Both the position numbers and the translations under genes were made by a program. A stretch of DNA of 64,000 nt from Winogradskya consettensis (lineage in GTDB: Bacteria > Actinomycetota > Actinomycetes > Mycobacteriales > Micromonosporaceae): NCBI RefSeq assembly GCF_018332715.1, contig NZ_BOQP01000006.1, forward strand, positions 124,001-188,000, given 5' to 3'. Under the pieces are notes generated by a model. That model had not been told where the DNA came from. It saw only the letters and a program-made list of their open reading frames with translations, and searched no databases. Below, piece after piece: positions 54,378 to 63,691 of the stretch; position 1 is the first letter of the stretch; each line of letters starts with the position of its first letter.

Positions 54378-55564
54378 TCGTTACTGCCCGGCACTTTGAT
54401 GATGAGGGCGTCACCCTGCCCGCCACCCCCGCAGAGGGCTGCAGCGCCGGTGCCGCCGCCGCGGCGCTTGAGCTCCATCGCCAGGGTGAGCACCAGGCGG
54501 GCGCCGGACATCCCGATCGGGTGGCCCAGCGCGATCGCCCCGCCGTTGACGTTGACGATGTCCTCGTTCACCTTGAGCTCGCGCATCGAGTGGATGACCA
54601 CCTGCGCGAAGGCCTCGTTCATCTCGATCAGGTCGAGGTCGTCGACGCCGAGACCGGCCTTGCCGAGCGCGTGCCGGATCGCGTTGGCGGGCTGCGCCTG
54701 CAACGAGTTGTCCGGGCCCGCGACGTTGCCGTGCGCCCCGATCTCCGCGAGCCAGGTCAGCCCCAGCTCCTCGGCCTTCGCGCGGCTCATCACCACGACC
54801 GCGGCGGCGCCGTCGGAGATCGGTGACGCGCTGCCCGCGGTGATGGTGCCGTCCTTGGCGAACGCCGGGCGCAGGCCACCGAGCGATTCGGTGGTCGCGT
54901 CGGGGCGTACGCCCTCGTCGGTGTCGATCACCTTGTCACTGTTGCGCAGCCCGGCCGGGACCGCCACGATCTCGTCCGCGAACCGGCCCTCGCGCTGGGC
55001 GGCGGCGGCCCGCTGATGGCTGAGCGCCGCGAACGCGTCCTGCTCGGTGCGGGTGATGCCGAGGTCCCTGCCGCTGGCCTCGGTCGACTCGCCCATGGAG
55101 ATGCCCGCCCACGGATCCATCAGGCCGTCGAAAGCGGTGTGGTCGCGGACGAGGATGTCGCCGTATTTCTTACCCTGGCGCTGACCGAGCATCAGGTGCG
55201 GTGCGTTGGTCATCGACTCCATGCCGCCGGCCACCACGATGTCGAACTCGCCGGCCCGGATCAGCTGGTCGGCCAGCGCGATCGCGTCGAGCCCGGAGAG
55301 GCACACCTTGTTGACGGTGACCGCGGGCGTACTCATCGGGATCCCGGCGGCGACGGCGGCCTGCCGGGCGGTGATCTGGCCGGCGCCCGCCTGCAGCACC
55401 TGCCCCATGATCACGTATTGCACCTGCTCCGGTGCGACCCCGCCGCGCTGCAGCGCAGCGGCGATGGCGTGGCCGCCCAGCGCCGTGGCCGAGACGTTCT
55501 TGAGGTTGCCGAGAAGACGACCCATGGGGGTACGGGCGCCGCTGACAATCACCGAGCTGGTCAC
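54374..55564 (-). CDS. Acetyl-CoA C-acetyltransferase (thiolase)
   Basis: 396 aa. Active-site Cys in [11 protein letters not shown], His in [17 protein letters not shown], and second Cys in [11 protein letters not shown], the full thiolase set. It condenses two acetyl-CoA or cleaves acetoacetyl-CoA. The GTG at 55564 has GGAG 7 nt upstream; upstream frame to 55636 is excluded. Coupled to meaB and divergent from methylmalonyl-CoA epimerase, the order also seen in Streptomyces. Confidence 0.95.
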   Translation of the reverse strand: MTSSVIVSGARTPMGRLLGNLKNVSATALGGHAIAAALQRGGVAPEQVQYVIMGQVLQAGAGQITARQAAVAAGIPMSTPAVTVNKVCLSGLDAIALADQLIRAGEFDIVVAGGMESMTNAPHLMLGQRQGKKYGDILVRDHTAFDGLMDPWAGISMGESTEASGRDLGITRTEQDAFAALSHQRAAAAQREGRFADEIVAVPAGLRNSDKVIDTDEGVRPDATTESLGGLRPAFAKDGTITAGSASPISDGAAAVVVMSRAKAEELGLTWLAEIGAHGNVAGPDNSLQAQPANAIRHALGKAGLGVDDLDLIEMNEAFAQVVIHSMRELKVNEDIVNVNGGAIALGHPIGMSGARLVLTLAMELKRRGGGTGAAALCGGGGQGDALIIKVPGSNE

Positions 55565-55620
55565 GAGAAGGCTCCGCTCAATATCCGGTGCTGAACGAGG
55601 GTTAAGGTCAGCGTAGCTGG

Positions 55621-56145
55621 ATGTCTGATAAGTCACCCAGCGGTCCCCACCGCCACAATGTCACACTCTCCGACATGGATTCTTTGCCCGAGCTTTCCCG
55701 CGACGGAAAACCGATGCAACTGCCCGAGGTCGGACTCCTGCGCGTCGATCACGTCGGGATCGCCGTGGCCGACCTGGACGAGGCGCTGACCTTCTACTCC
55801 GAGACCTTCGGCATGCACTGCGTGCACGAGGAACGCAACGAGGAGCAGGGCGTCCGCGAGGCCATGATCGCCGCCGACCCGGACGGGACCGGGGCGCGGA
55901 TCCAGTTACTCGCGCCACTACGACCCGACTCGGCGATCGCGAAGTTCCTCGATCGCAACGGGCCGGGGCTCCAGCAATTGGCGTACACCGTGAAGGATGT
56001 GGAAGCCGCGAGCGACGCATTGCGGGCCCGGGGTTTGCGCCTTCTGTATGAAAGCCCTCGCCGGGGTACAGCGGGGTCGCGCATCAACTTCGTGCACCCC
56101 AAGGACGCGGGCGGGGTGCTCGTGGAGTTGGTCGAACCGGCCTGA
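55621..56145 (+). CDS. mce: Methylmalonyl-CoA epimerase
   Basis: 174 aa of the VOC (glyoxalase-like) family. A 40-residue N-terminal extension precedes the core [21 protein letters not shown]. Metal-site residues are His in RVDHVGIA, Glu late in VLVELVEP, and His in [11 protein letters not shown]. It interconverts (R)- and (S)-methylmalonyl-CoA in propionate metabolism. The ATG at 55675 is an alternative start that would remove much of the extension. Confidence 0.93.
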   Translation: MSDKSPSGPHRHNVTLSDMDSLPELSRDGKPMQLPEVGLLRVDHVGIAVADLDEALTFYSETFGMHCVHEERNEEQGVREAMIAADPDGTGARIQLLAPLRPDSAIAKFLDRNGPGLQQLAYTVKDVEAASDALRARGLRLLYESPRRGTAGSRINFVHPKDAGGVLVELVEPA

Positions 56146-56424
56146 TTCATCCACCTTAAGGGTGAAACATCCTGACGCCGCCGCTGCGGACTGGCAGGAT
56201 CGGGACCATCGAGGAGCGGCCCGGGGCAACCCTGTGAGACGATCTCCGGCGCCCAGCCTGCACAGCAGGTAGCGGTGCGGGCACAGCGTGCGGACGCCCT
56301 TCGTGAGCGCTGGCCGAACGGCCGACATCGGCCCTCGGCGACCAGGACGAAGGTGATCTCAGGCCGGAATACCCGGCCAGTACGCTCTTGCGTTGCCCCC
56401 TGGGGGGTCTGCCAGTATGTCGCA

Positions 56425-57768
56425 ATGCCCCAGCAGCAGGATGCCAATCTCGCCTTCTTCGAAACCGCGAATTCGCAGCACGACTTCACCGTTGTCCTGC
56501 GTGGATATGACCGCGGTCAGGTCGACGCGCACCTAGGCCGGCTGGTAGCCGCGCTGAACCAGTCCGAGCAGGCCCGCGGCGAGGCCGAACAGCGGATGAA
56601 CGACGCGCAGCGCCGCCTGCGACAGGCCGAGCAGCGTCTGAACGCCCTCGAGCAGAAGCTGGCCGACAGCAACAAGCTCCTCGAGGAGAACAATCGGCCG
56701 ACGCTGTCCGGGCTGGGCACCCGGGTGGAGCAGATCCTGCGCTTGGCCGAGGAGCAGGCGAACGACCACCGTAGCGAGGCCAAGCGGGAGTCCGAGGGCA
56801 TCCTCTCCGCAGCTCGGCTCGAAGCGCGTGAGATCACGGACAAGGCTCGCGCCGAGGCCGCCGCGATGAAGGCGACCGCCGAGCGCGACGCGGGGCAGCT
56901 GCGCACGCACGCCGAGCGCGAGGCCGCCGAGAACAGGGTGCAGGCACGTCGCGAGGCCGACACGCTGCGCTCCGACGCCGACCGCGAGACCAAGCAGCTG
57001 CGCACGGTCACCGCGCACGAGGTCGCCGAGCTGAAGTCAACCGTGGAACGCGAGGTGGCGTCGCTGCGGGCAACCGCCGAGCGGGAGATCACCCAGCTGC
57101 GGGCCAAGGCAGCCCGCGAGGCTGAGGAGAAGCGCGCCGAGGCGACCAAACTGCTCACCGATTCCCGCGACAAGCGCGACAAGGACCTCCAGGCCCTGGC
57201 CATGGAGATCGCCGAGCGTCGCGAGAAGGCCGAGCGCGAGGAATCCGAGCGGCACGCCTCCCAGGTCAACGCGACCCAGAAGATGGTGTCCGAGGCCGAG
57301 GAGCGCGCCCGCGCCGCCGAGGACCGCGCCAAGGAGATCGAGCAGCGCGCAGAGAACCGGCGCCTCGAGTCCGAGCGGCACTCCGTCGAGACGGTCGAGA
57401 AGGCCCGCGCCCTCGCCGAGAAGACGGTCAGCGAGGCCCGCAGCGAGTCGCAGCGACTGCTCGGCGACGCGCGTCAGGAGGCCGAGATCACCACCCAGGC
57501 CGCCAAGCGCCAGGTCGAGGACCTCACCCGTCAGAAGGACCAGGTCACCAACCAGCTCGGCCAGATGCTCTCCGGTCTTTCCGGCCTGGTGCCCACCGTC
57601 GGCCCCGCCGCGGCAGCCCAGGCAGTCGCCGCCGCCGCACCCGCCGCCGCCCAGCCCGCCGCAGCTCAGCCCACCCCTGCGGCCCCGGCCGCCGAGGCAC
57701 CGGCGCAGCGCACCGGCGAGGACGACGCGGACGTCGAGGCTCCCGAGGTCGCGGCCAAGGGCAGCTGA
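56425..57768 (+). CDS. DivIVA-like coiled-coil protein (Scy/FilP locus, first gene)
   Basis: 447 aa. Residues 15-45 (HDFTVVLRGYDRGQVDAHLGRL) match the N-terminal membrane-curvature motif of DivIVA-type proteins. Residues 50-390 are an unbroken Glu/Arg/Ala-rich coiled coil with many R-E-A heptads; the C-terminus is Ala/Pro-rich. No enzyme domain. Position next to methylmalonyl-CoA epimerase matches Streptomyces scy, though Scy is about three times longer. It is probably a cytoskeletal or polarity scaffold for hyphal growth. The ATG at 56425 fits the conserved start. Confidence 0.82.
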   Translation: MPQQQDANLAFFETANSQHDFTVVLRGYDRGQVDAHLGRLVAALNQSEQARGEAEQRMNDAQRRLRQAEQRLNALEQKLADSNKLLEENNRPTLSGLGTRVEQILRLAEEQANDHRSEAKRESEGILSAARLEAREITDKARAEAAAMKATAERDAGQLRTHAEREAAENRVQARREADTLRSDADRETKQLRTVTAHEVAELKSTVEREVASLRATAEREITQLRAKAAREAEEKRAEATKLLTDSRDKRDKDLQALAMEIAERREKAEREESERHASQVNATQKMVSEAEERARAAEDRAKEIEQRAENRRLESERHSVETVEKARALAEKTVSEARSESQRLLGDARQEAEITTQAAKRQVEDLTRQKDQVTNQLGQMLSGLSGLVPTVGPAAAAQAVAAAAPAAAQPAAAQPTPAAPAAEAPAQRTGEDDADVEAPEVAAKGS

Positions 57769-57852
57769 GTCATTCGCCACTCAGTCTCCGGTTGCGCCAC
57801 CCCGGCGGGTGGGTAACGGTTAGAGGACCGGGCGGCTGTGCAAAACGTTGTG

Positions 57853-57889
57853 TGCGGGCCGTTCCGGAGAACTTCCGGCACGGCCCGCA
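57853..57889 (+). terminator. Hairpin between the two coiled-coil genes
   Basis: Outer 10-bp stem TGCGGGCCGT (57853-57862) with 57880-57889 and inner 5-bp stem CCGGA/TCCGG. It probably ends or attenuates the first coiled-coil transcript. Confidence 0.75.
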
Positions 57890-58003
57890 TTGCGTTTCGC
57901 ACGTAGCCTGAGCACACGACGATAAGCAACTAGACGCACAGTCCCCGCCAGGCCGGTGTGTATCGACACGTCGCGGGACGATGCGTATGTGAGGATGGAA
58001 AGC

Positions 58004-59488
58004 ATGTCGCACGGCGGGGAAATCTTCGGTCTCGGTGGAGAGACGCCACCGGAGCCCAGCTTCGAGACCGCCCTGCGGGGTTACGAGAAGAAACAGGTCG
58101 AGCGGTACGTAGCCCGTGCCGAGACCGAGATCGCCACGCTGATCGGCGAGCGGGACAACGCCCAGCTGCAGAACCAGGCCATGATGGGCCAGATCGACCG
58201 GCTGCAGCAGGAGCTCTCCCAGGCCCGCCGGCAACCGAGCCTCGGCGCCGACGTCTCCTTCCGCCACCTCGGCCCCAAGGTCGAGGAACTGCTCGCCAAG
58301 GCCGAAGAGGTCGCCGCGCAGATCAAGACCGACGCCAGCGCCGACATCAAGGCCCGCCTAGCCGAGGCCGAGCGCATCCGCGCCGAGTCCGAGGCCCACG
58401 CCCACGACGCCGGCCGCGACTTCGAGATCACCCTCGCCGCCCGCCGCGCCGACGAGGAGAAGGCCGACGTCGCCCGCCGCGCCGCCGCCGACAAGGCCCT
58501 CGCCGCCACCCGCCAGTCCGCCGAGCAGATGCGCGCCGAGGCCGAGGCCACCCTGACCCGCACCCGCACCGAGGCCCAGCAGCTCACCGAGCGCACGGCC
58601 CAGGAGGTCCAGAAGACCCGCGCCGAGGCGGTCGGCTACGCCAAGTCGACCCGCCTGCAGGCGGACCAGGAGATCAAGGGCCTGCGCGACAAGACCCAGC
58701 AGGAGATCGCCAAGCTCCGCGCCGACGCCGACCGCGAAAAGACCGACGCCAAGGCCGCGGTCGAACGCGAGGTCAGCCAGCGCCGCCAAGAGGTCGTCCA
58801 AGAGCTCGGCCAGATGCGCACCGGCGTCGAGAAACAGTGCGCCGACCTCCGCAGCGAAGCCGACAAGTACGCCGAGGAAGTCCTCCGCCGCTCCGACGAG
58901 CAGGCCACCGCCATCCGCAAGGACATCGCCGCCCACCAGGACAAGATCGCCGGCCTCGCCCGCGACCTCGAAGCCGCCCAGGCCAAGGTCGCCGAAGCCG
59001 AGAAGAAGTCCTCCGCGGCCACCGAACGCTCCGCCAAAGCCGAACAGGAAGCCGAGCGCTCCGTAAAGCGCCTGGCCGAGGTAAAGCTGGAGCTCGAAGC
59101 CGCCCTCAAACACGTCGAAACCGCCAAGGCCGCCGGCGAAGCCGCCGAACGCCGAGCCACCGAAGTCCGCCGCCAGGTCCAAAAGGAAGCCAAACGAGTC
59201 GCCGAGCTCGCCGCAGCCGCCGTCCTCGCCGCAGCCGCCTCCCCGGACGACGACGATGATGACGACGACGACACACCCCCGGCCGCTGCCGTCCCCGCCG
59301 CCGCTATCGCCCCCGTCGCCACCAAGGTCGCCAGCAGCACGGACAACGCCCCGGCTACCGCTACCGGAACCGCTTCAGTGGCACCGCAACAGCCGGAAAA
59401 GCCCGACGCCAACCCCTCCAAGGTCACCGCCTCCGCCAAGGTGACCGCACGCCCGGGCCCGAGCCGGGTGGGCGTCGACGCCGACTGA
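58004..59488 (+). CDS. DivIVA-like coiled-coil protein (Scy/FilP locus, second gene)
   Basis: 494 aa. The N-terminal FETALRGYEKKQVERYVARAE matches the same DivIVA-type motif as its neighbour. Residues 45-420 are coiled coil; then nine consecutive aspartates and a Pro/Ala/Thr tail. It is a paralogue of the preceding gene and sits where Streptomyces has filP, but is longer than FilP. It probably forms filaments with the neighbour. The ATG at 58004 is favoured; 57995 is an alternative. Confidence 0.82.
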   Translation: MSHGGEIFGLGGETPPEPSFETALRGYEKKQVERYVARAETEIATLIGERDNAQLQNQAMMGQIDRLQQELSQARRQPSLGADVSFRHLGPKVEELLAKAEEVAAQIKTDASADIKARLAEAERIRAESEAHAHDAGRDFEITLAARRADEEKADVARRAAADKALAATRQSAEQMRAEAEATLTRTRTEAQQLTERTAQEVQKTRAEAVGYAKSTRLQADQEIKGLRDKTQQEIAKLRADADREKTDAKAAVEREVSQRRQEVVQELGQMRTGVEKQCADLRSEADKYAEEVLRRSDEQATAIRKDIAAHQDKIAGLARDLEAAQAKVAEAEKKSSAATERSAKAEQEAERSVKRLAEVKLELEAALKHVETAKAAGEAAERRATEVRRQVQKEAKRVAELAAAAVLAAAASPDDDDDDDDDTPPAAAVPAAAIAPVATKVASSTDNAPATATGTASVAPQQPEKPDANPSKVTASAKVTARPGPSRVGVDAD

Positions 59489-59617
59489 TTCGTCGCTCCA
59501 CAGCATCATCGCCGTGGCCCAGGGCATCACGCCCCGGGCCGCGGCTTTTCTTACACGGGAACGCTTCCCCCGGCTAGCGGGTCCTGTCAGGTCGATAAGG
59601 CTCTACCGAGTGATTGA

Positions 59618-59750
59618 GCCTGCCGGGTGCCCGAGCCTGCCGGGTGCCCGAGCCTGCCGGGTGCCCGAGCCTGCCGGGTGCCCGAGCCTGCCGGGTGCCC
59701 GAGCCTGCCGGGTGCCCGAGCCTGCCGGGTGCCCGAGCCTGCCGCAGGAC
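59618..59750 (+). repeat. 17-bp tandem repeat, seven copies plus a partial
   Basis: Unit GCCTGCCGGGTGCCCGA starts at 59618, 59635, 59652, 59669, 59686, 59703 and 59720, all identical, with a partial copy at 59737. Each unit contains the small palindrome CGGG-TG-CCCG. Confidence 0.95.
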
Positions 59751-59837
59751 AAAATTGAGCGGGCACGGCGAGGCAGGCGGCGGGCATGAGGGCGACTCGC
59801 GCCCGAGACCAACTCTTGGCTAGTGCTACGTGATTAG

Positions 59838-59864
59838 GTTGTGCACAATTTAATTGTGCACAAC
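59838..59864. promoter_or_regulatory. 27-bp perfect palindrome with embedded -10 element
   Basis: Arm GTTGTGCACAATT (59838-59850), single central T, then the exact complement. Each arm contains the self-palindrome TTGTGCACAA. TTTAAT at 59849-59854 in the centre fits a -10 on the plus strand. The pattern resembles operators of MarR/OhrR-type redox repressors (from memory). It lies 165 bp before the AI-2E-family gene. Confidence 0.8.
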
Positions 59865-60029
59865 TTTTCGACATTGCCCCCTGTCGGACGAAGTCTTGGC
59901 TGGTGGTGACGCCCACCGAGGGATGGGGACCAGCTGGGTGGCGAGGAGTGCGCCGGGTCGATACATTTCCGCCGGGGAGTGCGTCGCCGCCTTGGGCGAA
60001 CTCCCATTTCTCTCCCGTGGAGGTAGACC

Positions 60030-61520
60030 GTGACGGCCGACGACCCCCGCCCCACCGAGGTGCCGGCCGACGACCCCGTGCCATCGCCGACTCAGACCGG
60101 CCCCACCCAGCCAGGCCCAGCACAGACCGGCGGGCCAGCACAGACCGCGCCGGCGCCGGCCGTGCAAACCCGGACCGCGCAGAGCCAGACCGAGCAGAGC
60201 CAGACCGAGCAAGGCCAGACCGAGCAAGGCCAGACCGCGCCCAGCCAGACCACACCAGACCAGACCGTGCAGGGTCAGACCGCGCCCAGCCAGACCGCGC
60301 CAGACCAGGCCGCGCCAGACCAGGCCGCGCCAGACCAGGCCGCGCCAGACGATGAGACCGCGCTGGTCCGGGCCGAACCGGGTGAGTCGGTGCCGGAGGG
60401 TGAGTCGGTGCCCCGACAGGTGGAGAAGCGGGCGAGGCGGGTGGATGCCGTGGAGCGGGCTGAGGCGAGTGGGCAGTTCGGGGCGCCTGGGCCGCCGCTC
60501 AATAGGCGGAATCCGTTTCTGATCGGGCTTACGGGTGGGCTCGGCGTGATTGTTGCGTACGGGATATTTGTGGGGCTGCGCAATGCCGCGTCGATTCTTG
60601 TTCTGATTTTTATTGCGCTGTTCCTGGCGATCGGGTTGAATCCGGCGGTTATGCGGTTGCGGCGGTGGGGGTTGCCGCGGGGGCTGGCTGTTACCGTGAT
60701 GGCTCTTGCTGTGGTGCTGTTGCTCTGCGGTGGTGTGGTGGCGTTGATTCCGCCGCTGGTCACGCAGACTGGGCAGCTTATTGAGAACGTCCCGGATTTC
60801 ATTGCGAGTCTGCAGCGTAATGAGACCGTCAGCGAGCTGGTGCAGCGTTACGACATTTTGGAGAAGGTGCAGAGCGCGGTCAATGCCGGGACCGTCACCA
60901 ATGCGCTGGGTGGGGTTGTCGGCGGGGCGAAGCTGCTCTTCGGGACCATTTTCAACGTTCTGACCGTGATCGTGCTGACGATCTATTTTATGGCGTCTTT
61001 CGAGCGGATCAAGAATGCCGGGTACGCCCTGGTGCCCGCGTCGCGCCGGGACAGGGTGCGGCTGCTGACCGACGAGATTCTCACGAAGGTCGGCGCCTAC
61101 ATGGTCGGGGCGTTGTCGATCGCCGTGCTGGCGGGCATCTCGACGTGGGTGTTCGCGACGGTGGTCGGGCTGGCGTACCCGTTCGCGCTGGCTGTGGTGA
61201 TCGCGGTCTGTGACCTGATTCCGCAGATCGGGGCGACGCTGGGTGCGGTGATCGTGAGTCTGATCGGGCTGGCTGACTCGTTGACCACAGGGATCATCTG
61301 CATCGTTTTCTTCATCATCTACCAGCAGATCGAGAACTATCTGATCTACCCGAACGTGATGCGGCGCTCGGTGAAGGTCAGCGACGTGGCGGCGGTGACC
61401 GCGGCGCTGCTGGGTGTGGGGCTCTTCGGCGTGATCGGGGCGCTGGTCGCCATTCCGATGGTGGCCGCCGTCCAGCTGATCGTCCGCGAGGTGGTCAACC
61501 CGAGCATGGAGCACAAGTAG
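60030..61520 (+). CDS. AI-2E-family transporter with Gln/Thr-rich N-terminal extension
   Basis: 496 aa. Residues 1-110 are low-complexity Gln/Thr/Pro/Ala repeats; residues 165-490 carry about eight membrane helices. The family motif region FALAVVIAVCDLIPQIGATL and QQIENYLIYPNVM are clear. The family includes TqsA (AI-2 export) but also other permeases, so substrate is open. GGAGG lies 7 nt before the GTG at 60030. It ends 3 bp before a convergent gene. Confidence 0.9.
   Translation: MTADDPRPTEVPADDPVPSPTQTGPTQPGPAQTGGPAQTAPAPAVQTRTAQSQTEQSQTEQGQTEQGQTAPSQTTPDQTVQGQTAPSQTAPDQAAPDQAAPDQAAPDDETALVRAEPGESVPEGESVPRQVEKRARRVDAVERAEASGQFGAPGPPLNRRNPFLIGLTGGLGVIVAYGIFVGLRNAASILVLIFIALFLAIGLNPAVMRLRRWGLPRGLAVTVMALAVVLLLCGGVVALIPPLVTQTGQLIENVPDFIASLQRNETVSELVQRYDILEKVQSAVNAGTVTNALGGVVGGAKLLFGTIFNVLTVIVLTIYFMASFERIKNAGYALVPASRRDRVRLLTDEILTKVGAYMVGALSIAVLAGISTWVFATVVGLAYPFALAVVIAVCDLIPQIGATLGAVIVSLIGLADSLTTGIICIVFFIIYQQIENYLIYPNVMRRSVKVSDVAAVTAALLGVGLFGVIGALVAIPMVAAVQLIVREVVNPSMEHK
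60180..60349 (+). repeat. 15-bp in-frame repeats in the AI-2E-family gene
   Basis: CAGAGCCAGACCGAG-type units (60180-60300) give SQTEQ/GQTEQ pentapeptides; CAGACCAGGCCGCGC units (60301-60345) give repeated PDQAA. All units keep the frame. Confidence 0.9.
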
Positions 61521-61523
61521 CGG

Positions 61524-63026
61524 TCAGGGTCCGCTGAGCTCGACGCGCTCCTTCGCGGTGGTTCCGGCCAGGTAGGCGCGGGCGGCGAGGACCGAGAGGG
61601 TCGCCTGGATGATCACTCCGGTCAGGTCGAGCGGGTTGCCCTGGGCGATCAGCACGATCGTCGGTACGCCGAGGAGCAGCACGTCGACCCCGGCCAGCGA
61701 GGCGAGCAGCGGGCCGGGCGAGAACGAGCCCATCGGGGTGTCGAACGGCAGGATGGAGTTGTTGACGAAGCCCGTGCGGGCCTTGCGCACCGCCGCGACC
61801 CCGCCGACCGGTCCCAGCACGATCCCCAGCGCCCACCACGGGCCGGCCGGGAGCTCGCCGAGAATCTGCAGCAGTGCCAGCGCCGCTGTGTACCAGATGG
61901 TGGCCAGCGCGACCGGCACGTAGCAGCGCTGCAGCACCGAGTCGCGGGAGCTGATCCCGAGCATCCGCAGCATCCACGGGTTGCCGGTGTCGGTGCGTAC
62001 GTTGCTCGTGGTCACGCCGCCGGCGAACATGCCGCCGAGGACCACCGCGATCGCCAGCACCCACCCGGGCGCGGACCCGAAAAGCGACGGCAGCGCGGCC
62101 CCACCGGCAAGCCAGAGCAACCGGCGCGGCCTCCGGCGCAGAAGCAACAGATCTTGAGCGGTGAGTACGGGCACCCGCCGCCACAACCGCATCGACCGCA
62201 GCTTCCGCCGCGCCCAGTATCGCCGTTCGAGCATGTCGGTGACGAAGGACGGCTCGACCCCGAATGCCGAGTCGGCGAGCGTACCCGCCGTTTTGGCGGC
62301 TTCCAGGATGCGATCGTTGGGAGTGCGGCCCAGGGTGCGTACGGCAAGGGCGAAGAAGATGATCACGACCAGCGCGAGCCCACCCACGACCGGGAGCACC
62401 GACCCTGCCGGGGGCCACCCGGCGGGCGCGCGCGGCGCGTGCACGGCCGAGTCGACGACCAGCCCGGCCAGACCGGCGGCGAGCAGCAGATAGGCGATGT
62501 TGTCCGACAGGCCCGACCACCAGCGGTCCGCCTGCGCGGCGAGCGCGATCAGGAGCAGTACGTTCGCGGCCAGCGCCCCCAGCAGCGGCAACGCCACCAC
62601 CTGCTCCGCCAGCGGGCGCGCGAGGACGTGACCCATGATCGCCAGGGCACCGAGCGCGCCGGTCATCGCGGCGGTCGCCATCGCCGCGCCGAGCGACGGC
62701 AGCAGCAGGACACGGCGGCTGACCGGGGCCATGAGCAGCCACGACGAGGCCGGGCGGCTCAGCGCCAGCGGACCGAGCCGGCGCAGCGCGATGTAGAGGC
62801 CCCCGATCAGCGCGACGATGATCGACACCCCGGCGAGCTGGGACGCGTTCGGCACCGACGGCCAGAAGACGACGGCCAGCTGCCGGTGCAGCATGCCCCC
62901 GACGATCGCGATGAAGAGCAGCGCGAAGTAGAAGTTGCCGAGCGTCTCGCCCCGCTCCTTGTGCGCCGCCTGCCGCGTGCGCACCCAGCCGCGCACCTCG
63001 GTGACGCTGACCGCCGGGATCGTCAT
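61524..63026 (-). CDS. ABC-type multi-helix permease (DUF6297-like)
   Basis: 500 aa with about 12 hydrophobic segments and a cytoplasmic basic stretch (RRYWARRKLRSMRLWRRVP). It is coupled by ATGA overlap to an ABC ATPase gene, so it is the presumed membrane partner of that ATPase. The DUF6297 assignment is from memory of family style and is tentative. Substrate is unknown. Confidence 0.8.
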   Translation of the reverse strand: MTIPAVSVTEVRGWVRTRQAAHKERGETLGNFYFALLFIAIVGGMLHRQLAVVFWPSVPNASQLAGVSIIVALIGGLYIALRRLGPLALSRPASSWLLMAPVSRRVLLLPSLGAAMATAAMTGALGALAIMGHVLARPLAEQVVALPLLGALAANVLLLIALAAQADRWWSGLSDNIAYLLLAAGLAGLVVDSAVHAPRAPAGWPPAGSVLPVVGGLALVVIIFFALAVRTLGRTPNDRILEAAKTAGTLADSAFGVEPSFVTDMLERRYWARRKLRSMRLWRRVPVLTAQDLLLLRRRPRRLLWLAGGAALPSLFGSAPGWVLAIAVVLGGMFAGGVTTSNVRTDTGNPWMLRMLGISSRDSVLQRCYVPVALATIWYTAALALLQILGELPAGPWWALGIVLGPVGGVAAVRKARTGFVNNSILPFDTPMGSFSPGPLLASLAGVDVLLLGVPTIVLIAQGNPLDLTGVIIQATLSVLAARAYLAGTTAKERVELSGP

Positions 63027-63667
63027 GCCTGGACCGGGTGGAGGTCGGTCATGCTGATCGGGCTCATACCCGCCGCGGAGCTGAAGGCGTCGTCGTGGCT
63101 GGCCATGAGGACGCTGCCGCCGCCGGCGAGGTATTCGGCGATCATCGCGGCGACCGTGGCCCGGCCGTCGGGGTCGAGGCGCTGTTCGGGTTCGTCGAGG
63201 ATCAGCAGCTTGCTCGGGCGCAGCAGGATCAGGGCGAGCGTGAGCCGCTGCTTCTGGCCCGATGACAGCGACGGCGGGATCGCGTCGGCGTGCGAGGCGA
63301 GGCCGAAGCGTTCGAGGGCCTCGTCGACGCCGGACTCCTCGGCGTCGACGCCGTGCGCGCGGCAGACCAGCTCGGCGTGCTCGCGGGCGGTCAGGCCCGG
63401 GTACCAGGTGGGGGGCTCGACCGTGGTCGCGACCGCCCGCCAGAACTCCGGAGTGGAGCCGGGCGGGCCGCCGAACACCTCGATCTCGCCGGCGTCCGGG
63501 CTCTGCAGGCTCGAGATGCAGCGCAGGAGCGTGGACTTGCCGATGCCGTTCTCGCCGGTGATGCAGACGCCCGCACCCTCGACGACGGTCAGGTTGACGT
63601 CCACCAGCACCGGGGTGGAGCCGTAGCTCACCGACAGGCCGCGTACAGAGATCGCGGAACGTTGCAC
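63023..63667 (-). CDS. ABC transporter ATP-binding protein
   Basis: 214 aa. Walker A TGENGIGKSTLL, signature SLSSGQKQRLTLALILL, Walker B LLILDEPEQRLD, and H-loop SHDD are intact. Small single-domain ATPase paired with the downstream 500-aa permease through a 4-nt overlap. Confidence 0.9.
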   Translation of the reverse strand: MQRSAISVRGLSVSYGSTPVLVDVNLTVVEGAGVCITGENGIGKSTLLRCISSLQSPDAGEIEVFGGPPGSTPEFWRAVATTVEPPTWYPGLTAREHAELVCRAHGVDAEESGVDEALERFGLASHADAIPPSLSSGQKQRLTLALILLRPSKLLILDEPEQRLDPDGRATVAAMIAEYLAGGGSVLMASHDDAFSSAAGMSPISMTDLHPVQA

Positions 63668-63691
63668 CGTGCGACGCTAACAGGTGCGCTG

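Larger units (their letters stand above)
59489..60029. other. Gene-free region with repeat array and palindromic promoter
   Basis: 541 bp without a credible gene. It holds a 17-bp tandem array (59618-59750) and a 27-bp palindrome (59838-59864). ORFs across the array exist on both strands only because the 17-bp unit contains no stop in any frame. Confidence 0.75.

Noticed and set aside
59514..59823. Repeat proteins on both strands over the 17-bp array
   Set aside because: The unit has no stop codon in any frame, so frames stay open by composition alone; no ribosome-binding site or family similarity.
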